From contig JAWLHS010000039.1 in NCBI GenBank assembly GCA_041690235.1, positions 1 through 14,861 of the forward strand: a DNA stretch of 14,861 nucleotides, in the 5' to 3' direction. Below the pieces are notes generated by a model. The model was given only the letters and a program-made list of their open reading frames with translations, made no database searches and had not been told where the DNA came from. The position numbers were made by a program, and so were the translations under genes. How positions within the stretch are numbered: position 1 is the first letter of the stretch; every line of letters starts with the position of its first letter. Below are positions 7,306-14,861 of the stretch, piece after piece. Origin of the DNA: SLSG01 sp041690235 (lineage in GTDB: Bacteria; Bacteroidota; Bacteroidia; Bacteroidales; UBA7960).

Positions 7306-7887
7306 ATGATGGGAAAATCAACATTTGTGAAGAAGAGTCTCGCACTGGCCCTTTTACTCGGGGTCTTGCTGCTGATGAATATGACCATCGCGGGAACTGC
7401 CCAGTCCAAAACCCTGCATGACTTCCAGGTCGAGGATATTTTTGGCGACCCGTATGATCTGGCTTCCCTGAAGGGCCATAAGGTCATGATCGTGAATACC
7501 GCCTCCAAATGCGGACTTACCCCGCAGTATGAAATTCTGGAGGCCCTATACCAGGAATATGCCGATCAGGGATTTGTGATCATTGGCTTTCCCGCCAATA
7601 ATTTCGCCAACCAGGAGCCCGGCACCGAGGAGGAGATCCTCGAGTTCTGCCAGAGCAACTATGGGGTCAGTTTCCCCATGATGTCAAAGGTGTCTGTGAA
7701 AGGGGATGATATGGCACCGCTGTACCGCTGGCTGACGCAAAAATCGCTGAACGGGAAAATGGATTCAGAGGTTGGCTGGAATTTCCAGAAATACCTGATC
7801 GATGAGCAGGGAAAGCTGGTTGATATGATTCCCCCGCGCGAAAGTCCGCGCTCAGACAAGGTGCTTGACTGGCTCAGCAAAGAATAA
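7306..7887 (+). CDS. Glutathione peroxidase-family (thioredoxin-dependent type) peroxidase, exported
   Basis: A 193-residue thiol peroxidase that should reduce hydrogen peroxide or lipid hydroperoxides in the periplasm. The N-terminus (basic MMGKSTFVKK, then a long Leu/Ala-rich segment) is a Sec signal peptide, with cleavage likely around AGTAQ near residue 33. Active-site pieces: peroxidatic Cys69 in NTASKCGLTPQY, Gln103 in NFANQEPG, and Trp158-Asn159 in WNFQKYLI. Cys115 in EFCQSNYGVSFP is the position of the resolving cysteine in thioredoxin-dependent members, so thioredoxin-like donors are more likely than glutathione. The usual GFPCNQF loop reads GFPANNF here, a variant I believe occurs in other Bacteroidota. 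ATG 7306 and 7309 are adjacent; either may be used. The gene is divergent from the cysQ-like gene and convergent with gyrB, 39 bp away. Confidence 0.95.
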   Translation: MMGKSTFVKKSLALALLLGVLLLMNMTIAGTAQSKTLHDFQVEDIFGDPYDLASLKGHKVMIVNTASKCGLTPQYEILEALYQEYADQGFVIIGFPANNFANQEPGTEEEILEFCQSNYGVSFPMMSKVSVKGDDMAPLYRWLTQKSLNGKMDSEVGWNFQKYLIDEQGKLVDMIPPRESPRSDKVLDWLSKE

Positions 7888-7926
7888 TCCGGCCTGTTTT
7901 TTTTGATCACCTGGAAATCAGCCTGA

Positions 7927-9894
7927 TCAGGCGTCGATGTTGGCGTACCTGGCGTTTTTCTCTATAAATGCCCGGCGGGGAGGGACTTCATCGCCCATGA
8001 GCATAGAGAAAGTGCGGTCGGCTTCTGCGGCATTTTCAATATCAACCTGCCTTAGCTTGCGGTACTCGGGATTCATTGTGGTGTCCCAAAGCTGCTCGGC
8101 ATTCATCTCTCCCAGGCCCTTATACCTCTGGAAGGAAATGCCTGTTCCTTTTCCGTCTTTTGACATGTCCGCAATAATCTGCTTCCTTTCCTCGTCCGTC
8201 CACGCATAACGTTCTTCCTTGCCCTTACGAACCAGGTAGAAAGGGGGTGTGGCGATATATATATTTCCTATTTCAATCATCTCCTTCATGTACCTGAAGA
8301 AGAAGGTAAGGATCAGTGTGGCGATATGGCTTCCGTCAACATCGGCATCGGTCATGATAATGATCTTGTGGTAACGCAGGCGGTCCAGGTTCAGGGCTTT
8401 GGAGTCCTCTTCGGTGCCGATCGACAAACCCAGGGCGGTAAAAATGGTTTTGATTTCCTCATTTTCGAAAATCCGGTGGGGCATGGCTTTTTCAACATTC
8501 AGGATTTTTCCCCTGAGCGGAAGGATGGCCTGGAATTTTCTGTCGCGTCCCTGTTTGGCGGTGCCGCCCGCTGAATCACCCTCCACCAGGAATATTTCGC
8601 ATTTTGCCGGGTCTTTCTCAGAACAATCCGCCAGCTTGCCGGGCAGCCCCGTGCTGGTGAGTACGTTTTTCCGCTGAACCAGTTCCCGGGCCTTGCGGGC
8701 AGCATGCCTGGCGGTGGCGGCCAGGATGACTTTGTTGACGATGGTTCTGGCTTCCTTCGGGTTCTCTTCCAGGTAATTCGACAACATCTCGCTCACGGCC
8801 TGGTCCACCGCTCCGCTTACCTCGGAATTGCCCAGCTTGGTTTTGGTTTGGCCTTCGAACTGCGGTTCGGCTACCTTGACCGAAATAACGGCCGTCAGGC
8901 CTTCACGGAAGTCGTCGCCATTGATTTCAAATTTCAGTTTCGACAGCATGCCGGACTTTTCGGCGTAGGACTTCAGGGTGCGGGTCAGACCACGGCGAAA
9001 ACCCGCGAGGTGGGTTCCTCCCTCTATGGTGCTGATATTATTGACGTACGACTGCACGTTCTCGGTAAAAGAAGCATTGTACTGCATGGCAATTTCGACG
9101 GGGATGCCCGTTTTCTCGGACTCCAGGCAGATGGGCGCTTCGATCAGTTTCTCCCGGTTGTCATCGAGATAGGCAACAAACTCCTTCAGTCCTTCACTCG
9201 AAAAGAAAGAATCACTGATTGGCTCCCCGTTTTCGTCCTTTTGGCGCATGTCGGCAATGGTAAGCCGGACTCCCTTATTCAAAAAGGCCAACTCCCGGAT
9301 GCGCCCCGAGAGAATATCATAGCTAAAGGCGGTAACCTGGAAAATGCTTTGGTCTGGGAAAAACGTAATCACGGTCCCGGTTTTGTCGGTGGTGCCGATT
9401 TCCTTCACAGGGAACATGGGCTTTCCCTTTTGGTATTCCTGAGTATATACTTTTCCGTTCCGGTGAACCACCACCTTCATCAGCTCTGAAAGGGCATTTA
9501 CGCAGGAAACGCCCACTCCGTGCAAACCCCCTGACACTTTGTAGCTGTCTTTGTCGAACTTCCCTCCGGCATGCAGAACCGTCATGACCACCTCCAGTGC
9601 ACTCCGGTTTTCCTGTTTGTGGATGTCTGTGGGAATGCCCCTGCCATCGTCGGTGATCGTGATCGACCCATCTTCGTTGATTACCATGTCAATCTGGCTG
9701 CAATAGCCACCCATGGCCTCATCAATTGAGTTGTCCAGCACTTCGTAAACCAAATGGTGCAGCCCCTTGCTCCCAATATCCCCAATATACATGGCCGGCC
9801 GTTTCCTGACGGCCTCCAATCCTTCCAAAACCTGTATGCTGGCTGCATCGTAGGCATGATCATGCAGGCCCATGGTCTTCTTTACATCGCTCAT
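7927..9894 (-). CDS. gyrB: DNA gyrase subunit B
   Basis: A 655-residue ATPase subunit of type IIA topoisomerase; with GyrA it introduces negative supercoils. The GHKL ATPase domain shows EVLDNSIDEA with catalytic Glu51 and Mg-binding Asn55, TDDGRGIP (81-88) and GGLHGVG (122-128). The transducer holds QTKTKL with Lys351, the equivalent of E. coli Lys337. The TOPRIM domain has VEGDSAGG (Glu438, Asp440) and MTDADVDG (Asp516, Asp518), and the tail QRYKGLGEMN is typical. The length is that of short GyrB proteins without the proteobacterial insert. ParE is the alternative, but the tail ADRTFSMLMGDEVPPRRAFI and overall motif wording fit GyrB. Start ATG 9894 lies about 25 bp after a TACCTTTG promoter element. 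The C-terminus ends 39 bp from the convergent peroxidase gene. Confidence 0.97.
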   Translation of the reverse strand: MSDVKKTMGLHDHAYDAASIQVLEGLEAVRKRPAMYIGDIGSKGLHHLVYEVLDNSIDEAMGGYCSQIDMVINEDGSITITDDGRGIPTDIHKQENRSALEVVMTVLHAGGKFDKDSYKVSGGLHGVGVSCVNALSELMKVVVHRNGKVYTQEYQKGKPMFPVKEIGTTDKTGTVITFFPDQSIFQVTAFSYDILSGRIRELAFLNKGVRLTIADMRQKDENGEPISDSFFSSEGLKEFVAYLDDNREKLIEAPICLESEKTGIPVEIAMQYNASFTENVQSYVNNISTIEGGTHLAGFRRGLTRTLKSYAEKSGMLSKLKFEINGDDFREGLTAVISVKVAEPQFEGQTKTKLGNSEVSGAVDQAVSEMLSNYLEENPKEARTIVNKVILAATARHAARKARELVQRKNVLTSTGLPGKLADCSEKDPAKCEIFLVEGDSAGGTAKQGRDRKFQAILPLRGKILNVEKAMPHRIFENEEIKTIFTALGLSIGTEEDSKALNLDRLRYHKIIIMTDADVDGSHIATLILTFFFRYMKEMIEIGNIYIATPPFYLVRKGKEERYAWTDEERKQIIADMSKDGKGTGISFQRYKGLGEMNAEQLWDTTMNPEYRKLRQVDIENAAEADRTFSMLMGDEVPPRRAFIEKNARYANIDA

Positions 9895-9920
9895 AATATT
9901 CCTGGTGTTTTGATAACTGG

Positions 9921-9928
9921 CAAAGGTA
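9921..9928 (-). promoter_or_regulatory. gyrB promoter -7 element (TACCTTTG)
   Basis: On the minus strand this reads TACCTTTG, a full TAnnTTTG match 26 bp upstream of the gyrB ATG, giving a short leader of about 20 nt. No standard -33 TTTG is visible. Instead a perfect 12-bp palindrome, TTTTCATGAAAA, lies just upstream at 9934-9945, between where the two promoter elements would be. Confidence 0.6.
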
Positions 9929-9979
9929 GCATTTTTTCATGAAAATTCCCTGTAAGCCGGGGCATATCTCCATGGGTTT

Positions 9980-11716
9980 TTAGAACGAATAGGTGATCCC
10001 CCCGAGGAAGTTGAATTGTTGGGTCGGATAGTTCATCCACCTTTCAAGGGGATCATTGGCGATGTTGTTGAAGTTCAGAAAGACCGAGAGCAGGCGGGTA
10101 TAGCGGTACTCTATGCCCAGGTTTGCATCCAGGTGGAATCCGTGGACCTTCAGGGGAATGGGATCTCCTTCCGCATCAAACGCCCGTCCATAACTTTGGT
10201 TGCGGGTATAGGCATCTGCTGTCAGGATGATTTTATCCTGAATGTTGTATTTCAGGTTCATTGAGAACATCAGGGTGGGGGTATGCCAGGCTTCCAATTC
10301 ATTGGTCAGCATATATTGGTGGTAGTCCACTGAAAAACGGGTTGAAAAGCGCTCATGAAAACGGGCAAAGAACGCTCCCCGTGCGCTGAACCGCTTTATG
10401 TCGTCATAAACCACCGTAAACCGGTTGTTCAGCACCTGGGCGGTGTCGGTGACAAAGAAGGGGTGGTTTTCAATCACCGCATTGTTGACCGAAAAATGAT
10501 AGGACAGAAAGTCGCTGAGAGAACCCCTGATTCCACCGCCGATATCCGATTTAATATTCATGAACCGAAGTGGAACCATGGTGTTCACAAAGGGGTTCAT
10601 GGTGGTCATGGAATGAAGGGAATGCTTTTCCAGTCCGCCGGACAACGAAACATGGGCCACCAAAACGTTCTCAACCAGATCTGCCTCGGCGCCAAACAGG
10701 GGATAAGCCCGGAAATAGGATACCGAATCCAGTTCAAAAGAGGCATCTGCCCCCAGGTAAAAGTTGAATATGCCGTACCTGGACCAGATTTTGGGTCTCA
10801 GGCTGATCAAAAAGGTGTTCAGTGTGTCCCGGGGGCTTGTATTGCTGTAAAAGTCTACGCGTGAATCCAGACTGAAATATTGTTTGTCGGCCATGCCGAA
10901 CGGATCCTGTGTGACCGAACTCCCCAGTGTTCCACTGAAATGGGCGTGGTGTTCGCTGGCCTCATAATTGTCGAACAACCAATGATAGCCAATATCATAC
11001 CGTTGTCTGAGCCTGGTGGAATCGGCATGGAGGGTGCCAAACCCCAGCCCGCCTGAAAAGCGGTTGAACATCTGACTGATTTCGTCCCTGGGCAGCTCAT
11101 TCACGTAATCGTACAGCGTATGCCCTTCGGGAAAATCATTTGTATTAAAGCCATAGTAATGCAAGCCATTCCGTTCGTATTTCAGTTCGCCGTCGAGGGT
11201 GTGGTTTCTGAAAAACTTCTTCCCGTGCACATGGGCCAGGTTGTCGCTGTACCCGCTGTATCCATGATTTTCAATGCCACCTTTTGAGCTTTGATGTTTC
11301 AGGTGAAGGCCCAGGCTGTGGCTGTTGGATCGAAGGGAGCTGAAAACCCCTTCAAAGTAGGGCGTGGAATAACTGCCGTACCCACCCTTAACCAGGCCGC
11401 GGTACAACTTATCCAGTGGTTCTCCACGCATCCGCGCCGGGGCGATGGGTTCGAGGGCAAATGGGGTAATGACCTTTTCTGCTTGTATTGCATAGTCGAA
11501 ACTGAGCCTTACTGCAGTGGTATCCTCGATACGGGGATTCAGGTCAATTTTATAGGCATCCGAGATGGTCGGCTCGTAAGGGGCAACCACCTTTATTTCA
11601 TCCAGGTCAAAGGTTTCCTGTCCCGGGGCGCGCTCCGCCCACAGCAGGAATAGGCTGCCCAGTATGCCGGTTGATAAGATGAATCGGGTCATATGCTTGG
11701 TTCTTTTTGTGTTCAT
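9980..11716 (-). CDS. Plug-less TonB-receptor-like outer-membrane beta-barrel protein, partner of the TPR protein
   Basis: A 578-residue predicted outer-membrane protein. The signal peptide spans roughly 1-33 (hydrophobic ILSTGILGSLFLLW, cleavage near APGQ); ATG 11692 (residue 9) is an alternative start. The mature N-terminus has a periplasmic linear region with EIKVVAPYEPTISDAY (40-55) and PFALEPIAPARMRGEPLDKLY (about 85-105). From about 108 onward it is alternating aromatic/polar beta-strand sequence to the end, finishing ITYSF with a terminal Phe, the usual BAM-recognised beta-signal. It resembles proteins annotated as TonB-dependent receptors in Bacteroidota. There is no room for a plug domain and no TonB box that I can recognise, so import by TonB is doubtful. 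It starts 15 nt after the stop of the TPR gene on the same strand, so the two are surely one operon. Function unknown. Confidence 0.87.
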   Translation of the reverse strand: MNTKRTKHMTRFILSTGILGSLFLLWAERAPGQETFDLDEIKVVAPYEPTISDAYKIDLNPRIEDTTAVRLSFDYAIQAEKVITPFALEPIAPARMRGEPLDKLYRGLVKGGYGSYSTPYFEGVFSSLRSNSHSLGLHLKHQSSKGGIENHGYSGYSDNLAHVHGKKFFRNHTLDGELKYERNGLHYYGFNTNDFPEGHTLYDYVNELPRDEISQMFNRFSGGLGFGTLHADSTRLRQRYDIGYHWLFDNYEASEHHAHFSGTLGSSVTQDPFGMADKQYFSLDSRVDFYSNTSPRDTLNTFLISLRPKIWSRYGIFNFYLGADASFELDSVSYFRAYPLFGAEADLVENVLVAHVSLSGGLEKHSLHSMTTMNPFVNTMVPLRFMNIKSDIGGGIRGSLSDFLSYHFSVNNAVIENHPFFVTDTAQVLNNRFTVVYDDIKRFSARGAFFARFHERFSTRFSVDYHQYMLTNELEAWHTPTLMFSMNLKYNIQDKIILTADAYTRNQSYGRAFDAEGDPIPLKVHGFHLDANLGIEYRYTRLLSVFLNFNNIANDPLERWMNYPTQQFNFLGGITYSF

Positions 11717-11731
11717 TTTGCTACCGTTCGA

Positions 11732-14700
11732 TTAGTTGCCGCTGTTCCCAAAATCCACTTCGATGGTGTCTTCTTCACCAGGCTGCTGTTCCTGCTCGCG
11801 TTCAGAGATGACCTGTAGTTTTTGCCTGGCCTGTTCCTTCAGCTCTTCGCCCTGGTAATTGTCAATGATACTTTGCAGGGTATGCTTGGCCTGGAAATCA
11901 TTGTCGGTTTCCATGTAAATATCGGCCAGAAGCAGAAATGTTCTTGCCAGCCAGTAATCGTGAGCGGATAATTTGTTGACGAATTCAAAGACCATGGCCT
12001 CCGATGTTTCGTAGTCTCCTTTCCTAAACTCGATCAGCACCAGGTGATACATGGCTTCTGCCGCCATTTGGTTTTCAAAATCTTCGGCGGCTACCCGGAG
12101 GGCAACTTTTGCGGTTTCCTGGTCCTGATTGCCCATGGCCGAAAGGCCCTTGATCAGATGGGCCTCCTGGATGATCTCCTGCGGTATTTTCTCTGTCGAC
12201 AACACCCTGTCGGACGCTGCAATGGCTTCTTCGTAACGCTCCAAACGTTGGAGACTCCTCATCTTTCCGATCCGGGCTTCCAGGATATTGGCCCTGAATT
12301 CGGCAATTTCTTCCAGGCTTTTGAAATATTCGTATGCCTGCTGGTAGTTTCCGCGGCGAAACTCTATCTGTGAAGCGCGGGAGAGGGCATTCTCGGTGAA
12401 TGTGGATTTTGGCCGGGAAATCACTTCCCGGTATCCCTCCAGGGCCTGGTTGAAATTGTTTTTGCGAAATTCGCATTCGGAACGGTAGAAATAGGCGTTC
12501 AGCGAAAAAATGCCATTTGGGAACCGCTCCAGGTAATTGGTGAAACTTCTGGTGGCGTTTTCACAGTCCCCCTGCATATAGCGGCTTTCCGCGGCCACGT
12601 ATGACAAGGAGTCCTGCTGGGCCGTGGTCACATCTGCAAAACCAAGATTGGATGAATAGCGTACGAATTCATCCACCTGGTCCAGGCTCACATAAATGTT
12701 GCGCATGGTTCCAAGGGCCTCGCGCGATTCCGGGCTGCCCGGATAGTCGCTGACAATTTTTTTGAACACCTGCAAGGCACGCTGATCCTCGTTGTTATTG
12801 TAATGGATCAGTCCGGTTTTGAGCATGGCGCTTTTTACATAACTGCTGTTGGGGTGCTGGTTGATGACCTGGTTGAAGTAGCCCATGGCCTGTTGGTTGT
12901 TGTTCAATATCAGGAAAGTATTGGCCAGCTCATACTTGGCGTCATCTGCAAATGAAGAGCGGCCGTAAGTGGTGAGGAATTGTTGCAGGGTGCTCACTTT
13001 TTCCTCAAACCGGCCCATGACCCCATAGGCCAGTCCTTTTTGAAATACGGCGTAATCGTTGTCCATGACCCCGATGCGTAAGGCGCTGTCGTAAAAATTC
13101 AGGGCCTGCTGGTAGTTTTTGGAAATGAAATGGCTGTCGGCAATACGCAGATGGGCATCGTTTAATAACCGCCGGTCCTCCCTGGAATCTCCGATAAACC
13201 TGTTAAAGGCCGTTATGGCCCGGGGGTAGTCTTTCTTTTTAAAATAGGCGTAACCAATCGAATAGTTTGCCCGGTTATAAATGTCCAACCCCCTGACGTT
13301 CTGACTGGAAAGAAAATTTTCATGACTGCGGATTGATTCATCGTATCGCTCCAGGCGGTAAAAGGCTTCCCCTTCCCAAAAGAGGCTTTGGGCAAAAATG
13401 GCCGGATTGTCGGAGAACCTTCGGGATTTCTGAAAATGGTCGATGGCATCCGGGAATGCCCCGTTATTGAACAATTCAACGCCCCGGTAGTAGCTGATGC
13501 GCTGGTAGGCCTCCCGCAGGCGGGGTGTGTTGATGTTCATCCGTTCGATAGACGTGAGGGCTTCCTTATAGTTGCTGGTGGTCAGGTAAAGGTCAATCAG
13601 GTACGTATTGGCTTCTTCCGCCCGCTCGGAATCCGGATAATCGTCTATGTATTTCTGGAAAGAGAGGATGGCCTCGTTATAAGGATCCAGGCTTAGTTCG
13701 TAGGATAATTTGGCGTAGTTGAAAAGGGATTCCCTGGTGATGAAACCCACATGGCCCAATTGGTAGGCCTGGCTGAATGCATTTCTTGCAAAGCGTTTCT
13801 GGTTTGTTTCCACATAGGCAGAGGCCAGGTGGTACCAGGCATTTTGTGCCAGTTCATCCGAAGCATTGGTGGCGCGTTCCAGGTGCTGAATGGCTTTTGA
13901 GAACTCATCGCTGCTGAAATAGGCAAACCCGATCTGGTAATGATCCTCCCTTGATGCCGAGCTGCCGGCTTCGCGTATGTGCCGTTCAAGGTAAGGGATG
14001 GCCTCTGCAAAGGCGTCATTTCTGAAATAAGCTTCACCGATCAGCCGGGCAATTTCTCCGCCGCGCCTGGGACTGGCCTCATCGAGCAGGGCCGGGGCAT
14101 ATTCGAGGAGTCCTTCGAAATTCTCCTGGAGGTAGTAGATGTGGGTAATATAATACGGGATTATGGGGCCGAAATTCTCATCCCGGCTCAGGCGCTGGAA
14201 GCTTTCCAATGCCATATTGTAATCGCCTTCAAGGTACCCGATATGGCCATGGTAATAAGTGGCCGGTGCAAAATAGGGAGAAGCCGGATCCTTAATCTGC
14301 GAGAGGGCCTGTCTGGCAGCCTGGTATTCCTCAATCATGAAATGGCTGTACCCTTTTTTGAACAGGTATTCGATCCGCCTGCCGGGTTCGAGGCGGTTGC
14401 CGTTAAAACTCCCAAACCAAGTCACGGCTTCACGGTAATTTCTTTTCCGGTAGTGAAGGCTTCCCATTTGGAACCTGGCCAGGTTCTGCCCGGGATGGGT
14501 CGGAAACTGATTAATGTATTCAGCCAGCAAAGCTTCGGCATCGGGGTTGAACAACTCCGCTGCACAGAGGCCGTTGTAATACATTGCACTGCCCAGCACC
14601 TCTGAATGGATATTCCCGGCTTGTTCAATCACCGCCTCGAACAGGGGGCGGGCCGCCCCATATTTTTGTTTGTTAAAAAGCTCCATGGCAGCCCGGTAGG

Positions 14701-14797
14701 TGGCGTCGGGATCGTCGTAAATGGTGGTTTTCTGGGCCGGCAGGGCCAGTGGCAGGGCCAGGACAAACAGAAGGGAAAAAACTTTTATCATTCGCAT
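11732..14797 (-). CDS. Giant periplasmic tetratricopeptide-repeat protein
   Basis: About 1021 residues. The N-terminus MRMIKVFSLLFVLALPLALPAQ is a Sec signal peptide with likely cleavage after PAQ; there is no lipobox Cys, so it should be soluble or peripherally bound in the periplasm. Almost all the rest is tandem TPR helical hairpins, with recurring blocks such as YRAAMELFNKQKYGAA, YYHGHIGYLEGDYNMALESF, YFRNDAFAEAIPYLERHI, FKKKDYPRAITAFNRFI and YELANTFLILNNNQQAMGYF. There are probably 20 or more repeats, enough for a long superhelical scaffold. It ends in an acidic, helix-poor tail (EEDTIEVDFGNSGN). ATG 14797 is preferred because it begins the signal peptide directly; ATG 14791 is almost as good, and a TTG at 14839 would only add 14 atypical residues. 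It is the first gene of an operon with the barrel gene. Related to YbgF/BamD-like TPR folds only in general terms; the function is not known to me. Confidence 0.93.
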   Translation of the reverse strand: MRMIKVFSLLFVLALPLALPAQKTTIYDDPDATYRAAMELFNKQKYGAARPLFEAVIEQAGNIHSEVLGSAMYYNGLCAAELFNPDAEALLAEYINQFPTHPGQNLARFQMGSLHYRKRNYREAVTWFGSFNGNRLEPGRRIEYLFKKGYSHFMIEEYQAARQALSQIKDPASPYFAPATYYHGHIGYLEGDYNMALESFQRLSRDENFGPIIPYYITHIYYLQENFEGLLEYAPALLDEASPRRGGEIARLIGEAYFRNDAFAEAIPYLERHIREAGSSASREDHYQIGFAYFSSDEFSKAIQHLERATNASDELAQNAWYHLASAYVETNQKRFARNAFSQAYQLGHVGFITRESLFNYAKLSYELSLDPYNEAILSFQKYIDDYPDSERAEEANTYLIDLYLTTSNYKEALTSIERMNINTPRLREAYQRISYYRGVELFNNGAFPDAIDHFQKSRRFSDNPAIFAQSLFWEGEAFYRLERYDESIRSHENFLSSQNVRGLDIYNRANYSIGYAYFKKKDYPRAITAFNRFIGDSREDRRLLNDAHLRIADSHFISKNYQQALNFYDSALRIGVMDNDYAVFQKGLAYGVMGRFEEKVSTLQQFLTTYGRSSFADDAKYELANTFLILNNNQQAMGYFNQVINQHPNSSYVKSAMLKTGLIHYNNNEDQRALQVFKKIVSDYPGSPESREALGTMRNIYVSLDQVDEFVRYSSNLGFADVTTAQQDSLSYVAAESRYMQGDCENATRSFTNYLERFPNGIFSLNAYFYRSECEFRKNNFNQALEGYREVISRPKSTFTENALSRASQIEFRRGNYQQAYEYFKSLEEIAEFRANILEARIGKMRSLQRLERYEEAIAASDRVLSTEKIPQEIIQEAHLIKGLSAMGNQDQETAKVALRVAAEDFENQMAAEAMYHLVLIEFRKGDYETSEAMVFEFVNKLSAHDYWLARTFLLLADIYMETDNDFQAKHTLQSIIDNYQGEELKEQARQKLQVISEREQEQQPGEEDTIEVDFGNSGN

Positions 14798-14861
14798 ATG
14801 ATGAACGGTTTGGACCGGGCCATTCCGGGCTCCGGACAAATTTGTGTTGTGGTCAAAAAAA

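Noticed and set aside
7888..7929. Rho-independent terminator between the peroxidase gene and gyrB
   Set aside because: The T8 run is not preceded by a GC-rich stem on the plus strand. The two TGATCA words (7904-7909, 7924-7929) give only a weak AT-rich stem, and on the minus strand it is followed by A's, not T's.
8704..9489. A 261-codon open frame on the plus strand inside gyrB
   Set aside because: Antisense shadow of a strongly conserved gene; it has no start context or recognisable domain.
9980..11716. A genuine TonB-dependent receptor
   Set aside because: The protein is too short for plug plus 22-strand barrel, and no plug motifs or TonB box are visible. Described as receptor-like barrel only.
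14798..14839. Upstream TTG start for the TPR protein
   Set aside because: It would put 14 polar residues before the signal peptide; the ATGs at 14797 and 14791 begin it directly.

Overview
The window most likely comes from a free-living or environmental member of the Bacteroidota with a mid-range G+C content (by eye around 50%). Three things support this. Several genes are preceded by good matches to the Bacteroidota -7 promoter element TAnnTTTG. Shine-Dalgarno sites are weak or absent. The right end carries a giant TPR protein paired with a plug-less outer-membrane barrel of a type I associate with this phylum. I cannot name the genus.

Left edge (1-247): two perfect copies of a 35-bp repeat (1-35 and 72-106) sit at the window edge. 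They are followed by a short intergenic stretch with back-to-back -7-like elements on opposite strands, at 184-191 (leftward) and 207-214 (rightward). Rightward block (287-6174): an RlmD-type 23S rRNA uracil-C5 methyltransferase, an HTATIP2-like NAD(P)-binding protein, a predicted lipoprotein oligopeptidase B, a NadR-kinase-like P-loop protein whose GTG start overlaps the oligopeptidase stop codon by one base, and an EamA-family transporter.

Middle (6142-9894): a CysQ-like inositol-monophosphatase-family phosphatase on the minus strand overlaps the 3' end of the transporter gene by 33 bp. An exported glutathione peroxidase on the plus strand converges on gyrB (minus strand). These are housekeeping, redox or salvage genes with no obvious shared pathway.

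Right part (9980-14797, minus strand): a two-gene operon encodes a ~1021-residue periplasmic TPR-repeat protein and, 15 nt downstream, a ~578-residue outer-membrane beta-barrel. The barrel resembles a TonB-dependent receptor but has no room for a plug domain. Between its signal peptide and its barrel lie conserved-looking linear segments. This pair is the best candidate here for an incompletely described system: an envelope machine in which a TPR scaffold docks to a barrel.

No RNA genes, insertion sequences, integrases or cas genes were seen. Apart from the unexplained repeat at the left edge, the window looks like ordinary chromosome.
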